64,000 nt of DNA, from NCBI GenBank assembly GCA_951812325.1, contig OX638294.1, positions 779,136-843,135 of the forward strand, written 5' to 3'. Positions within the stretch are counted from its first letter, which is position 1. Each line of letters starts with the position of its first letter. This DNA comes from an uncultured Thermoanaerobaculia bacterium (GTDB taxonomy: Bacteria > Acidobacteriota > Thermoanaerobaculia > Multivoradales > Multivoraceae). Positions 17,327 through 26,098 of the stretch are shown here, piece by piece. Both the position numbers and the translations under genes were made by a program. The notes under the pieces were generated by a model, which worked only from the letters and a program-made list of their open reading frames with translations, did not search any database and was not told the origin of the DNA.

Positions 17327-18583
17327 CTATGTCGCGCCGAAGAGCGGCAGCGCCGGGAACTCGCCCTTGAGGATGGCCGAGGCGTCGTCCATGCCCATCC
17401 AGCCCTCGATCATCGAGGCGTAGACGCGCCGGAAGTCGGTCGTCATCTTCAGGTTGCCGTCGTCGAGGTCGGTGAGATCAGGCGTGTCGCCGTAGAAGCC
17501 GCCGGCGACGCCCTTGCCGGCGACGAACATCGGGCCGGCGGTGCCGTGGTCGGTGCCGAGGCTGCCGTTCTCCTCGACCCGGCGGCCGAACTCGGTGAAC
17601 ATCAGCACGGCCACGTCGTCGGCGCGGCCAATCCGCTCGATGTCCCGAATGAAGCCCGCGACCGCGTCGGACATGTACATCAGCAGGCGGGCGTGGGTGT
17701 CGGCCTGGTGGACGTGGGTGTCGAAGGAGTTGCCGCGGAAGCTGACGTAGTAGATGCGGGTCGGCAACTCGGCCTGAATCAGGGCCGCGACCTTGCGCAG
17801 GTCGGCGCCGAGACCGCCGATGCCATAGTCGACCGGGGTGCGGTAGCCGGACCACGCGTCGCGCACCAAGGCCGCGCTGGAAGCGGCGTTGGCGGCCGTG
17901 CCGCGCAGGAAGTCGAGGCTGTCGTTGCCGCTCGGCGCGTCGGCGCCGAGCCGCTCGAGCGCGTCCTTCTGCTGCGGCGTCCCCTGACGGCGTAGGCGGC
18001 CCGGATCGTCGAACACCAGGGGCGAGTGGCGCGCCGCGCGCACCGCCAGCGACTGCGACCGCGCCACGTTGACGATGTAGTTCGGGGCGCCGTCGGGTCC
18101 GTGATCGTCGGCGAGGCGGCCGAGCCAGCCGAGGGCCTCGCCGCCGTTCGGCACGCCGGTGTGCCAGAAGCCCATCGACGAGAAATGGGAGAGGCTCGGG
18201 TTCGGGTAGCCGCAGCCTTCGACCACGGCCATCTGCCCTTCCTTGTACAGGCGCTCCATGCCGACGAGCGAGGGGTGAAACCCTGCCTCGTCCGTAAGCC
18301 CGAGCACCTGCCGCGGGCGGATGCCGAGGTTGGGCCGCACTCGGTAGTACTCGTCGTTGCGGAACGGGACGACCGTGTTCAACCCGTCGTTGCCGCCTGA
18401 GAGTTCCACGACGACCAGAATGCGCCGCGAGGCGTCCGAAACACCGGTTTGCAGTTCTTCGAGCGCGAGCGCCGCGGAAGTCCGGCCGAGCATCGCCGGC
18501 AGCCCGGCCGCAACGCCGATGCCGTAGAGGCCGCGGCGCATGAAGTCGCGCCGCGAGCAGCCGCAGGGTAGTCGTTGAGGCAT
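17327..18583 (-). CDS. DUF1501 family exported protein (Tat signal)
   Basis: A 418-residue protein starting with a twin-arginine signal (SRRDFMRRGLYGIGVAAG) and followed by the DUF1501 sulfatase-like alpha/beta fold: VVVELSGGNDGLNTVVPF, SHFSSMGFWHTG, SFDTHVHQ, VAVLMFTEFGRRVEENGSLGTDHG. The metal-binding-like DTH and TDHG segments are retained. DUF1501 genes are almost always paired with DUF1800 genes, as here, where DUF1800 ends 34 bases upstream in the same operon. The pair is exported together; its biochemical role is unknown. Confidence 0.9.
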   Translation of the reverse strand: MPQRLPCGCSRRDFMRRGLYGIGVAAGLPAMLGRTSAALALEELQTGVSDASRRILVVVELSGGNDGLNTVVPFRNDEYYRVRPNLGIRPRQVLGLTDEAGFHPSLVGMERLYKEGQMAVVEGCGYPNPSLSHFSSMGFWHTGVPNGGEALGWLGRLADDHGPDGAPNYIVNVARSQSLAVRAARHSPLVFDDPGRLRRQGTPQQKDALERLGADAPSGNDSLDFLRGTAANAASSAALVRDAWSGYRTPVDYGIGGLGADLRKVAALIQAELPTRIYYVSFRGNSFDTHVHQADTHARLLMYMSDAVAGFIRDIERIGRADDVAVLMFTEFGRRVEENGSLGTDHGTAGPMFVAGKGVAGGFYGDTPDLTDLDDGNLKMTTDFRRVYASMIEGWMGMDDASAILKGEFPALPLFGAT

Positions 18584-18617
18584 ATCGGCTCCTTCTCCCT
18601 AAGGTCTCGGGCGGCTG

Positions 18618-20462
18618 CTAGCCCAACTGGTACTCCGGCGAACTGAAGATGAGGTAGAGCGTCGAGCGCAGCGCCTCCTCCACCTTCTCCGGCACTCCCG
18701 CCGCATCTGTGTCCAGCGCGGCCGAATCGAGTTGCGCGGCGAGGTAGTCCACCAGCGCGCTGCGGCCGGCCCCGGTGAGCGGCGTGCGCAGGAACCGGTG
18801 CAGGAGGTGGTCGACCGCGCTCTCCGCATCGCTGGCGCCGGCCGTCAGCACCATCGCCCGCAGGTCGACATCCGGAACGTGCCGGGGAATCAGCTTGACC
18901 CGTTCGTACGCCATCGCGTAGCCCCGGTAGCCGCCGTAGCGCGTGTTGTACTCCTCGTCGGCATCGGCCATCGCGTTCGACGCGGCATCGCCCTGCTTCG
19001 TTGCCGCCGTGACCGTCATTCCCTGCGCCAGCCGCTCTCCGACCTGCCGGTAGATTCCGGGCATCCGACGGTCGGGATGGCCGAACTCCTCGAGGCTCGG
19101 CGGAAAGAGCACGGAGCGCATCGCGTTGCCGCGCTCGAGCAGCGTCGCCGGCGTGATCCAGGTCCGTCCGCCGGCCCAGCCGGCGACGTTCGGCGGGTAG
19201 AGCAACTGCTGTCCCAGGCGGCCCGCCAGGCTGTTCATGTCCGGCGCCGTGGGCGCCTTCCCGAGGCCGAGCTTGCGGTAGGTCGAGACGACGAGCTGGA
19301 CCGGACTCTTGATCTGCGTCGCGACCGACGGCGGACTGTAGAAGTCGCGCGACGAGAGGATCTTTCCCAGCAGGGCCTTCAGTTCGTACCCGGACTCGCG
19401 CAGGTGGCGACCCAATTGCGCCTGGAGCGCGGGCTCCAGGTCCTCGCGAACGAGGTAGCGGTACACCTTGCCGGCGATGAACTCCGCCGTCGCGGGTTGT
19501 TCGAGAATGATGTCCAGCACCTCTTCGCCGCCGAGACGGCCTCGTCGCCCCAGAAAGGTCTTGGGGCCGTCGTCGTGGAGTGCGGCATCGAACCGGAAGT
19601 CCAGGACCTCGTTGGTCCAGCCGGTGAACGCCCGCGACGCCTCCCGGATGTCCTGCTCGGTGTAGTTGCCGACCCCCATCGTGAACAGTTCGAGCAGCTC
19701 GCGTCCGAAGTTCTCGTTCGGGTGCTCCTTCACGTTCTCCCGGTTGTCCAGGTAGACCAGCATCGCCGGGTCGCGCATCACCGCGAGCAGCAGGGTCTTG
19801 AAATCGGCCGTCGCATGAGCGCGCAGGGTGCGGTTCTGCAGGTGCATCTTGCGGACGTCCCGGACCTTGACCTCGGAGGTGGCGAAGTGGTCGTGCCAGA
19901 AGAGGGTCATCTTCTCCTCGAGCGGCCGCGGCGTGGTCACCATGCGGTTGCCCCACCACAGCGCCAGCCGCCGCGTCTCCAGGACGTTGCTGCGCAGGCC
20001 GTAGAAGAACTTGTCGACCACCGGCTGCAGCGGGCGCGAGGAGCCTTGCGGCAGAACATCGACGCCCAAAGCTCGGCCGTCGCGGCGCCCGATCCGGACC
20101 GCCTCGGCCCGGCTGGGCGGGAACGGGTCCATCCCGACGTCCCAGATCCCCGATTCGTCGAACGGTTGCAGTGCCGAACCGTCAATCGCCTCGTAGTCCA
20201 CGAGCCGGGCGACCGCGGCCCCGGGGCCGAGCGAGACGAGCTCCCCGATCTCCGCCGGGGTACCGCCAAAGCCGGCGCGTTCCAGGAGGTGCGCCGCCTG
20301 TTCGTAGCCGAAGTCCGCCTCGGCGAGAGGCGCCAGATCGCCGATCCAGGCGTGACCGGCCGAGTCGACCGGCGCACCGACGGCTGTCGTTGCGAGCGCG
20401 AGAGCGAGCGCGCAAGCGACCGTCACCGCCCCGCGAATTCCTGGATGGACGCGATACTGCAA
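18618..20462 (-). CDS. DUF1800 family exported protein
   Basis: A 614-residue protein with family blocks ALWWGNRMVTTPRPLEEKMTLFWHDHFAT, NENFGRELLELFTMG, YTEQDIREASRAFTGWT, IAGKVYRYLV and QLLYPPNVAGWAGGRTWI. These define DUF1800. A TTG start is chosen because it lies seven bases after GAGG and gives a short Sec signal (VTVACALALALATTAVGA); an ATG far upstream would add about 45 non-family residues. It precedes DUF1501 in the same operon. The pair probably forms an exported complex of unknown function. Confidence 0.88.
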   Translation of the reverse strand: MQYRVHPGIRGAVTVACALALALATTAVGAPVDSAGHAWIGDLAPLAEADFGYEQAAHLLERAGFGGTPAEIGELVSLGPGAAVARLVDYEAIDGSALQPFDESGIWDVGMDPFPPSRAEAVRIGRRDGRALGVDVLPQGSSRPLQPVVDKFFYGLRSNVLETRRLALWWGNRMVTTPRPLEEKMTLFWHDHFATSEVKVRDVRKMHLQNRTLRAHATADFKTLLLAVMRDPAMLVYLDNRENVKEHPNENFGRELLELFTMGVGNYTEQDIREASRAFTGWTNEVLDFRFDAALHDDGPKTFLGRRGRLGGEEVLDIILEQPATAEFIAGKVYRYLVREDLEPALQAQLGRHLRESGYELKALLGKILSSRDFYSPPSVATQIKSPVQLVVSTYRKLGLGKAPTAPDMNSLAGRLGQQLLYPPNVAGWAGGRTWITPATLLERGNAMRSVLFPPSLEEFGHPDRRMPGIYRQVGERLAQGMTVTAATKQGDAASNAMADADEEYNTRYGGYRGYAMAYERVKLIPRHVPDVDLRAMVLTAGASDAESAVDHLLHRFLRTPLTGAGRSALVDYLAAQLDSAALDTDAAGVPEKVEEALRSTLYLIFSSPEYQLG

Positions 20463-20695
20463 CCGGTTTCCTCGACTGTGGACTGTGGAGACCGCCGCCG
20501 ATGATAGCGCTTCGGGCCCACGCAGCGCTCGCGGCGTTGCGCCGGCGCAGGCGCCGACGGTCACGCCGAACCACGCCGGCGCCATGTCTTCGGTTGCGCG
20601 GTCGCAGCGCCGCAGCGGCCGAGTGCTCGCAGCGCTGGCAGGGCCGCGCATCCTCGGCTGCCCCGGTCGGCCCGCGCGCGGCTGCCTGGCCTCCC

Positions 20696-21727
20696 TCAGG
20701 AATGTCCGAGCGAAAGCAGGTTCTCCACCGGCTGGTAGAGCTCCTCCATGTAGGCGATGTCGTCCGCTTCCAGCTCGATCCTCGTCGCCTCGACGAGCTG
20801 TTCGAGCTGACCCACCTTCGACACCCCCACGACGGGCGCGCAGACCTCGGGCTTGCTCAGCAGCCAGGCGAGGGAGATCTGGGCCGGCGTGCGGCCGTAC
20901 TTCTCCGCCACCTCGACCACGCGGTCGGCGATGTCGAAGGTGGCGGCGCCGCGGTAGAGCATCTCCGTGCGCACCCGGTCGCCGCCCTTCGAGCGGTCCG
21001 TGCCGCCCTCGTCGAAACTGCCCTTGTAGGAACCGGTCAGGATGCCGCGCGCCAGCGGCGACCATGGCGTCAGCGCGACGCCGGTCCGGGCGCAGTACGG
21101 GTTCATCTCCCGCTCTTCCTCGCGATAGACCAGGTTGTAGTGGTTCTGCATCGACACGAACTCGGTCCAGCCGTTCTGCCGCGCCGTCATCTGGAGCTCG
21201 ACGAACTGCCACGCGAACATGGACGAAGCGCCCAGGTAGAGCGCCTTGCCGGCCTTGACGACGTCGTGCAGCGCCTCCAGCGACTCCTCGACCGGCGCCC
21301 TGACCTGACCCGGAATCCCGTGCGGATGGCGATGGATGATCAACTGGTCGATGTAGTCGAGCCCCAGACGCTTCAGGCAGCCGTCCACACCCTCCATCAC
21401 GTGCTTGCGCGACAGCCCGCCCTGGTTCGGCGACCTGCCCATCGGCATGGAGACCTTGGTCGCGATGACGTACTCGTCACGGGGCAGCAACTCGCGCAGA
21501 AGCGCCCCGACCGTTCGCTCGCAGGCGCCGATCCCGTAGATGTCGGCGCAGTCGAAGTAGAAGAGGCCACGTTCGATCGCGGCCTGGAAGATCGGGCGCG
21601 AAGCGTCGATGTCCAGCGTCCAGTCGCCCTGGTGCCCCCGACCCGGCTCGCCGAAGTTCATCGTCCCCAGGCACAACTCCGACACCCGAAGCCCGCACTT
21701 TTGACCCAGTTGAACCGCCTTCAACAC
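20696..21727 (-). CDS. Aldo/keto reductase
   Basis: A 343-residue AKR-family NADPH oxidoreductase. The catalytic tetrad is visible as Asp59 and Tyr64 in FDCADIYG, Lys in VIATKVSM and His in IIHRHP. The C-terminal cofactor region carries APVVGVSKVGQLEQLVEA. It resembles the YdjG/YhdN-type stress AKRs acting on methylglyoxal-like aldehydes or sugars. The GTG start has a strong GGGAGG site; the open frame extends further but without similarity. It stands alone between two exported-protein genes. Confidence 0.88.
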   Translation of the reverse strand: MLKAVQLGQKCGLRVSELCLGTMNFGEPGRGHQGDWTLDIDASRPIFQAAIERGLFYFDCADIYGIGACERTVGALLRELLPRDEYVIATKVSMPMGRSPNQGGLSRKHVMEGVDGCLKRLGLDYIDQLIIHRHPHGIPGQVRAPVEESLEALHDVVKAGKALYLGASSMFAWQFVELQMTARQNGWTEFVSMQNHYNLVYREEEREMNPYCARTGVALTPWSPLARGILTGSYKGSFDEGGTDRSKGGDRVRTEMLYRGAATFDIADRVVEVAEKYGRTPAQISLAWLLSKPEVCAPVVGVSKVGQLEQLVEATRIELEADDIAYMEELYQPVENLLSLGHS

Positions 21728-21935
21728 GCTCTCGCCTCCCTTGCATCCGCACGCCCGAAGCACGCACGCCCGGACCGTTCGCGTGTGGCGCGAAACGCGC
21801 CGCACGAGTTCCTGAAGCCGCACGATGATAGCGGCCCGCCTGCCGGCCCACGGAGCTGTTCAACGCAGGGCCGTCCCAAAGCGGTGACCGTAGTGTGATC
21901 GTGAACGAGGCCAAGAGTCCAGCGGGAGACGATCG

Positions 21936-24900
21936 TCAGCGGTCAACGCACGGGAACGCGGTCACGTCGAACTTCGTCGCGAAGGGCGCGCCCTCCGTGC
22001 TCGCATACGGCTTCGCCGCGGCATCCGACTCCGTGTCCCGCACGATGACCTCGACGCCGACATCGGTCAGACCGCCCGTCAGGACCCATCGGTGGCCGTT
22101 CAGCGCGCAACCGTCGAGGACCTTGACCACGAGTTCGACGTTGTCTCGCGAGAAGAACCAGAACATCCCCGTGTCCGACGTGCGCGCGATGCCCCCGGCG
22201 GCGCCGGCCTGATCGCCAACCCGCCAGTTGGCGCTCACCTCGTAGCGCCCGTCCTGCAGGCAGAGCGAGCCGCCATCCTCGGTGCAGGTCGCCGCCGCGG
22301 CGGCGTCCCCGGACCCGGGCAGACCGCCGGGGCCGCTGCGCGGACCCTCCGGCACGGGCCGGTGATCCACGACGAACTCATCGTCGAAACGGCCGAGCGC
22401 GGCGCCGCTCAGGCGGTTCCCGGAGCGACCGGCCGCTCCGGCGCCTGCTCCGCCGACCGCGCGGGCGCAGGTGGCGAACGCGGCCACGTCGGTGATCGGA
22501 CCGAAGCGCTCGCCGACGGAACTTGTCCAGACCTTCACGGCGCCCGAGGTGGCAACGCCGGCGAAAGGACTGCCGGCGCGGAGGTCGCGCACCGTCATCG
22601 TCACCGCAACGTCCGTCAGGCCGACGGCAAAGACCCAGTAGTGGCCGTTGATCGAGCAGCCGTCGAGGACCTTCACGACCAGTTCGATGTTCGCCGGCTC
22701 GAAGAACCAGAAGTCGCCGCTGCGGGCGGTCAGCCGCTCGGACCGGCCCCGGCCGGTGCGTCCGCCGCCTTCCTCCCATTCCACCTCGACCTGGAACCTG
22801 CCCAGACACAAAACGTCGTCCTCGGCGCAGCGGCCCGTCTCCGAGGTCCAGGTCGTCGCCGTGACCTTCGGCGTGCGCTCGGAGGACAGTGCACCGTTGC
22901 GGGCCTCGACCGCGAAGCGGTAGGTGACATTCGGCACCAGCTCCGCGACCGCCGTCGACGTGCCGTCCGCGGGCGCAGTCCCGATCAGGCGCAACTTCGA
23001 ATCGCCCGGCCCCTGCAGGAAGATGGCGAAGTCCGTCTCCGTGAGCGAGTTGTCCCGCCAGCGCAGTTCAATCTCCGTCTCGCTCAAGGCGGTCGCGGCG
23101 AGTTCGGTGGGGGCCGGCGGCGGACCGAGCGGCTGGTCGATCTCGACTTCATCGTTGCCAGGCCCCGGATCCGCGGCGTCGCTGCCGACCGTCGCCCGGT
23201 AGCGGAGCGAGGCCTCACCGGCGCCGCCCACGTCGACGTCGATCGTGAAGGATGCCGAATCGCCGGCGGGAACATCGCCCAGTGCGCACTCCGGCACACC
23301 TTCCGGGTCCTCCCCGCAGCCTGCCGTCGTCGCCTTGATCGCGTCGTCCATCCCGGGGAAGGAACTCGTGACGACGACGTTGGCCGCAGTGTCGGGCCCC
23401 GCGTTCTCGACCTCGACGCGGTAGCGCACCGTGCTTGCCGAGACGACCCGGCTCTGTGCGGCGACGGACAGGTCGGCCTCGGGGTCGTCGGCCTCCGGAC
23501 CGTCCGGTCCCTCCGGATCGTCCGGTCCCTCCGGATCGTCCGGCGGCGCCGGCGCCGGACGTCCCGGCGCCAAAAGGTAGACGACGAAGCCGTCGTGGTC
23601 GGACGCGGCGAGCGCCGAACCCGCCCTGTCCGCGTCGGCCCCGGCGGCGTCCGCGTTGCCGCGCGCGTACTGCATCTCGCGCACGCTGCCGGCCATCTCC
23701 TGGTTCACCAGCGCGTGATCAAGTGCCTGGGCGTTGCCCTGGAACACAAAGGAGTAGCGCTCCGAACCCGGGAGATCGTCGACCAGGTTCTTCAGGTTCG
23801 GCGTAACCAGGTCCGACCCCGAAAGCACGTTCTCGCTGGCGGTCACGCTGCCGGCAATCTGCCCCACGACATCGACGTAGCCGTCCGTGAACTGGTACGC
23901 GTTGTAGTCGCCGACGATCAGCAGCTTCGTGGTCTGGAGAGACTGCGCCAGGCGGGCCACGGACTGCGCCTGCTCCAGCCGCTTCGTGCGAATCCAGCCG
24001 CCCCGGGCCGTGTCGTCGATGTCGCTCAGCGACCGGTTGTGAATCACGACGACCGAGAACTCGAAGTACCCGCCGACGGCAGCGTCGAGCAGCACGGGCG
24101 GCCGGTCGTGCAGCGTGTCGACCGAGCTGTCCCTCGGGTCGACGAACGTCTCGCTCCTGCCGTGTTCCGTCACCGAGTTCACGGTGACGTCCGAGCGGGT
24201 CAGGAAGCCGACCGCCTGGCTCGTGTCGCCGGGCGCCTGGACATGCGCGGCGTAGCGGACGTTGGGGTCGTCCGCCATGATGCGGGCGGCCAGATTCTCC
24301 AGCGCCGCGAGGCCGTAGACCTCCTGCACGGCGATCACGTCGGGCGAACCGAGGACCCCGCGCACCAGGATCGACAGCTTGCCGAGCTTCGTCTGCGAGG
24401 CGTCCCCGCGCAGGTTCAGCAGGTTGAGCGAGGCGACCGTGACCTCGCCGGCGCCGCGCGCGCGCACGGCGCGGGGCAGTGACGGCCCGTTCGTCTTCCG
24501 CGCCAGCTCGGTCGGCCAGAGTTCCCAGCCCCCGAACTCGTACCCGAGCACTCCCGTCGCGGAGAACGTCGTCCCCGGAACCCAGGACACGTTGGGCAGG
24601 CCGAGCTTGTCGGGGTCGAGTTCGAACACCTCCGGGTTGCCGTCCCACACGGGAACACCGGCGTCGCCGGCGGCGCCAGGGTAGGCCACGCCCTTCTCGC
24701 GGAACGGCCTCGACGCCGTCGGCGTGACGTACATCTCGGCCACCGGATCCGATCTGAAGTGCTGGCTCCCGCTGGCCACGGCGCCCAGCGCCATGCGGAC
24801 CCTCATGCCCTCGTAGCACTCGTACTCGATCGCGCAACTCGGGCTGGCGGGGTCGGTCGACGGCCGGAACGCGCTGAACTCGACCGGCTCGGGCAAAGCG

Positions 24901-25805
24901 GCGTTGCTGCTGTCGACCGTGACCGAGCCGTCGGCCGTCGTTGCGTCGATGCGCGTGAAGCCGAAGAACTCCTCCACCGTGCCGACCACGTCCACGATGT
25001 CGCCGACCGCAACCGACGGCGAACCGGTGTGGACGACGAAGATGCCGTCCGAGGTGTCGTCGTCGTCATCGCTGCGCGCGGTCGGCGTCTGGATGAAGAA
25101 CCCGCCGGCGCCGACCGCGGTCACCACGTTGTCATTCGTCGTGGCCTTTCCCAGCGCCTGCGGGCTCTCCGCGGCGGCGCTCTGGATCGCGAAGATCTCC
25201 CCGGTCACAGGGTCGGGAATGGTCGGGCCTGCAGGGCAGTCGTTGGCGGCGCCCGGCGTGCCCAGGTCGCCGCTGCCGTAGGCCGTCGTCGCAACGCACC
25301 AGTTGGCCCCGACGGCGTTGTCGAGGTCCGGCGCCTTCAGCGACATCGACGCGCCGTTCGGATCCGGGAACGTGCTGCCGTTGTCCCAGACCACCCGGTC
25401 CTGCTCCACATCGCTGCCGTTGGTGAGAATCAGACCGTCAGTCGAGTTCCCCAGGCTGATCGTCGAATAGTCGTAGTCCGCCGTGATCCCGCCGTTGACC
25501 GTGGAGTTCCCGTCCTCGGCGAGCACGGTGTAGCCCCCGGCCGCAATGGTCAGGCCGCCCGACTTGCTGATCGTGTGCGTCTCGCTGGAGGTCGAATCGT
25601 CCTTGATCTTCCAGCCGTCGATGTCCACCGCGGAACCGCCGGCGTTATGGAGCTCGAACCACTCCCCGTTCGCATCGCTGACCGCACTGGGGTTCTGCAT
25701 GACCTCCGTGATCACGATCTGCGCGACCCCGGTCCCGGTCCCCCAGCACAGCAACACGACCGCCACCGCGAGACGCAGCGTCGCACGCCCGGCACTCGAG
25801 CCCAT
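21936..25805 (-). CDS. Large secreted nuclease-like protein: lamin-tail, endonuclease/exonuclease/phosphatase, DUF11, FnIII and two C-terminal repeat domains
   Basis: The 1289-residue protein has a Sec signal (about residues 5-30) followed by a lamin-tail domain (IVITEVMQNPS, GEWFELHNAGGSAVDIDGWKI). An OB-like linker leads to an endonuclease/exonuclease/phosphatase domain around residues 440-740 with VASLNLLNL, AVQEVYG, VGDYNAY and the terminal SALAASDHDG motif. A GPDDPEGPD hinge, a DUF11-like domain and a fibronectin-III domain follow. The last ~290 residues hold two copies of an unrecognised domain with the core NxELVVKVLDGC-NGH-WV. This is the organisation of extracellular nucleases such as ExeM/NucH. 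GAGAGGGG supports the ATG; a GTG 11 codons upstream is less likely. Confidence 0.82.
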   Translation of the reverse strand: MGSSAGRATLRLAVAVVLLCWGTGTGVAQIVITEVMQNPSAVSDANGEWFELHNAGGSAVDIDGWKIKDDSTSSETHTISKSGGLTIAAGGYTVLAEDGNSTVNGGITADYDYSTISLGNSTDGLILTNGSDVEQDRVVWDNGSTFPDPNGASMSLKAPDLDNAVGANWCVATTAYGSGDLGTPGAANDCPAGPTIPDPVTGEIFAIQSAAAESPQALGKATTNDNVVTAVGAGGFFIQTPTARSDDDDDTSDGIFVVHTGSPSVAVGDIVDVVGTVEEFFGFTRIDATTADGSVTVDSSNAALPEPVEFSAFRPSTDPASPSCAIEYECYEGMRVRMALGAVASGSQHFRSDPVAEMYVTPTASRPFREKGVAYPGAAGDAGVPVWDGNPEVFELDPDKLGLPNVSWVPGTTFSATGVLGYEFGGWELWPTELARKTNGPSLPRAVRARGAGEVTVASLNLLNLRGDASQTKLGKLSILVRGVLGSPDVIAVQEVYGLAALENLAARIMADDPNVRYAAHVQAPGDTSQAVGFLTRSDVTVNSVTEHGRSETFVDPRDSSVDTLHDRPPVLLDAAVGGYFEFSVVVIHNRSLSDIDDTARGGWIRTKRLEQAQSVARLAQSLQTTKLLIVGDYNAYQFTDGYVDVVGQIAGSVTASENVLSGSDLVTPNLKNLVDDLPGSERYSFVFQGNAQALDHALVNQEMAGSVREMQYARGNADAAGADADRAGSALAASDHDGFVVYLLAPGRPAPAPPDDPEGPDDPEGPDGPEADDPEADLSVAAQSRVVSASTVRYRVEVENAGPDTAANVVVTSSFPGMDDAIKATTAGCGEDPEGVPECALGDVPAGDSASFTIDVDVGGAGEASLRYRATVGSDAADPGPGNDEVEIDQPLGPPPAPTELAATALSETEIELRWRDNSLTETDFAIFLQGPGDSKLRLIGTAPADGTSTAVAELVPNVTYRFAVEARNGALSSERTPKVTATTWTSETGRCAEDDVLCLGRFQVEVEWEEGGGRTGRGRSERLTARSGDFWFFEPANIELVVKVLDGCSINGHYWVFAVGLTDVAVTMTVRDLRAGSPFAGVATSGAVKVWTSSVGERFGPITDVAAFATCARAVGGAGAGAAGRSGNRLSGAALGRFDDEFVVDHRPVPEGPRSGPGGLPGSGDAAAAATCTEDGGSLCLQDGRYEVSANWRVGDQAGAAGGIARTSDTGMFWFFSRDNVELVVKVLDGCALNGHRWVLTGGLTDVGVEVIVRDTESDAAAKPYASTEGAPFATKFDVTAFPCVDR

Positions 25806-26098
25806 TGATTGTCCCCTCTCTTTTCGACCTGAGGCCACCCAACCCTATCCTCTGGCCTCGACCATCGGCGGCGGTCACCGGCGATCACCCGGGGGCCCGG
25901 CGAGCCTCTTCCGGCGCACTCACCGGCCTGACAAGCTCTCCCGAAACGAACCGAAACCTTCGGCAGAGCCCGGAACCCGACCGGCGCCTACCAGTTCCGG
26001 CCCCCGCGACTACAGGCCGCTTCCGATCGACAACTTGCCCAACCAGAAGCGGTCCGACCCGGAGCCGCGACCGAACCACGATGTCACGCGACGAACCT

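Noticed and set aside
22092..24482. 796-codon plus-strand open frame inside the secreted nuclease gene
   Set aside because: Composition is that of an antisense frame; the minus strand carries recognisable nuclease and repeat domains.
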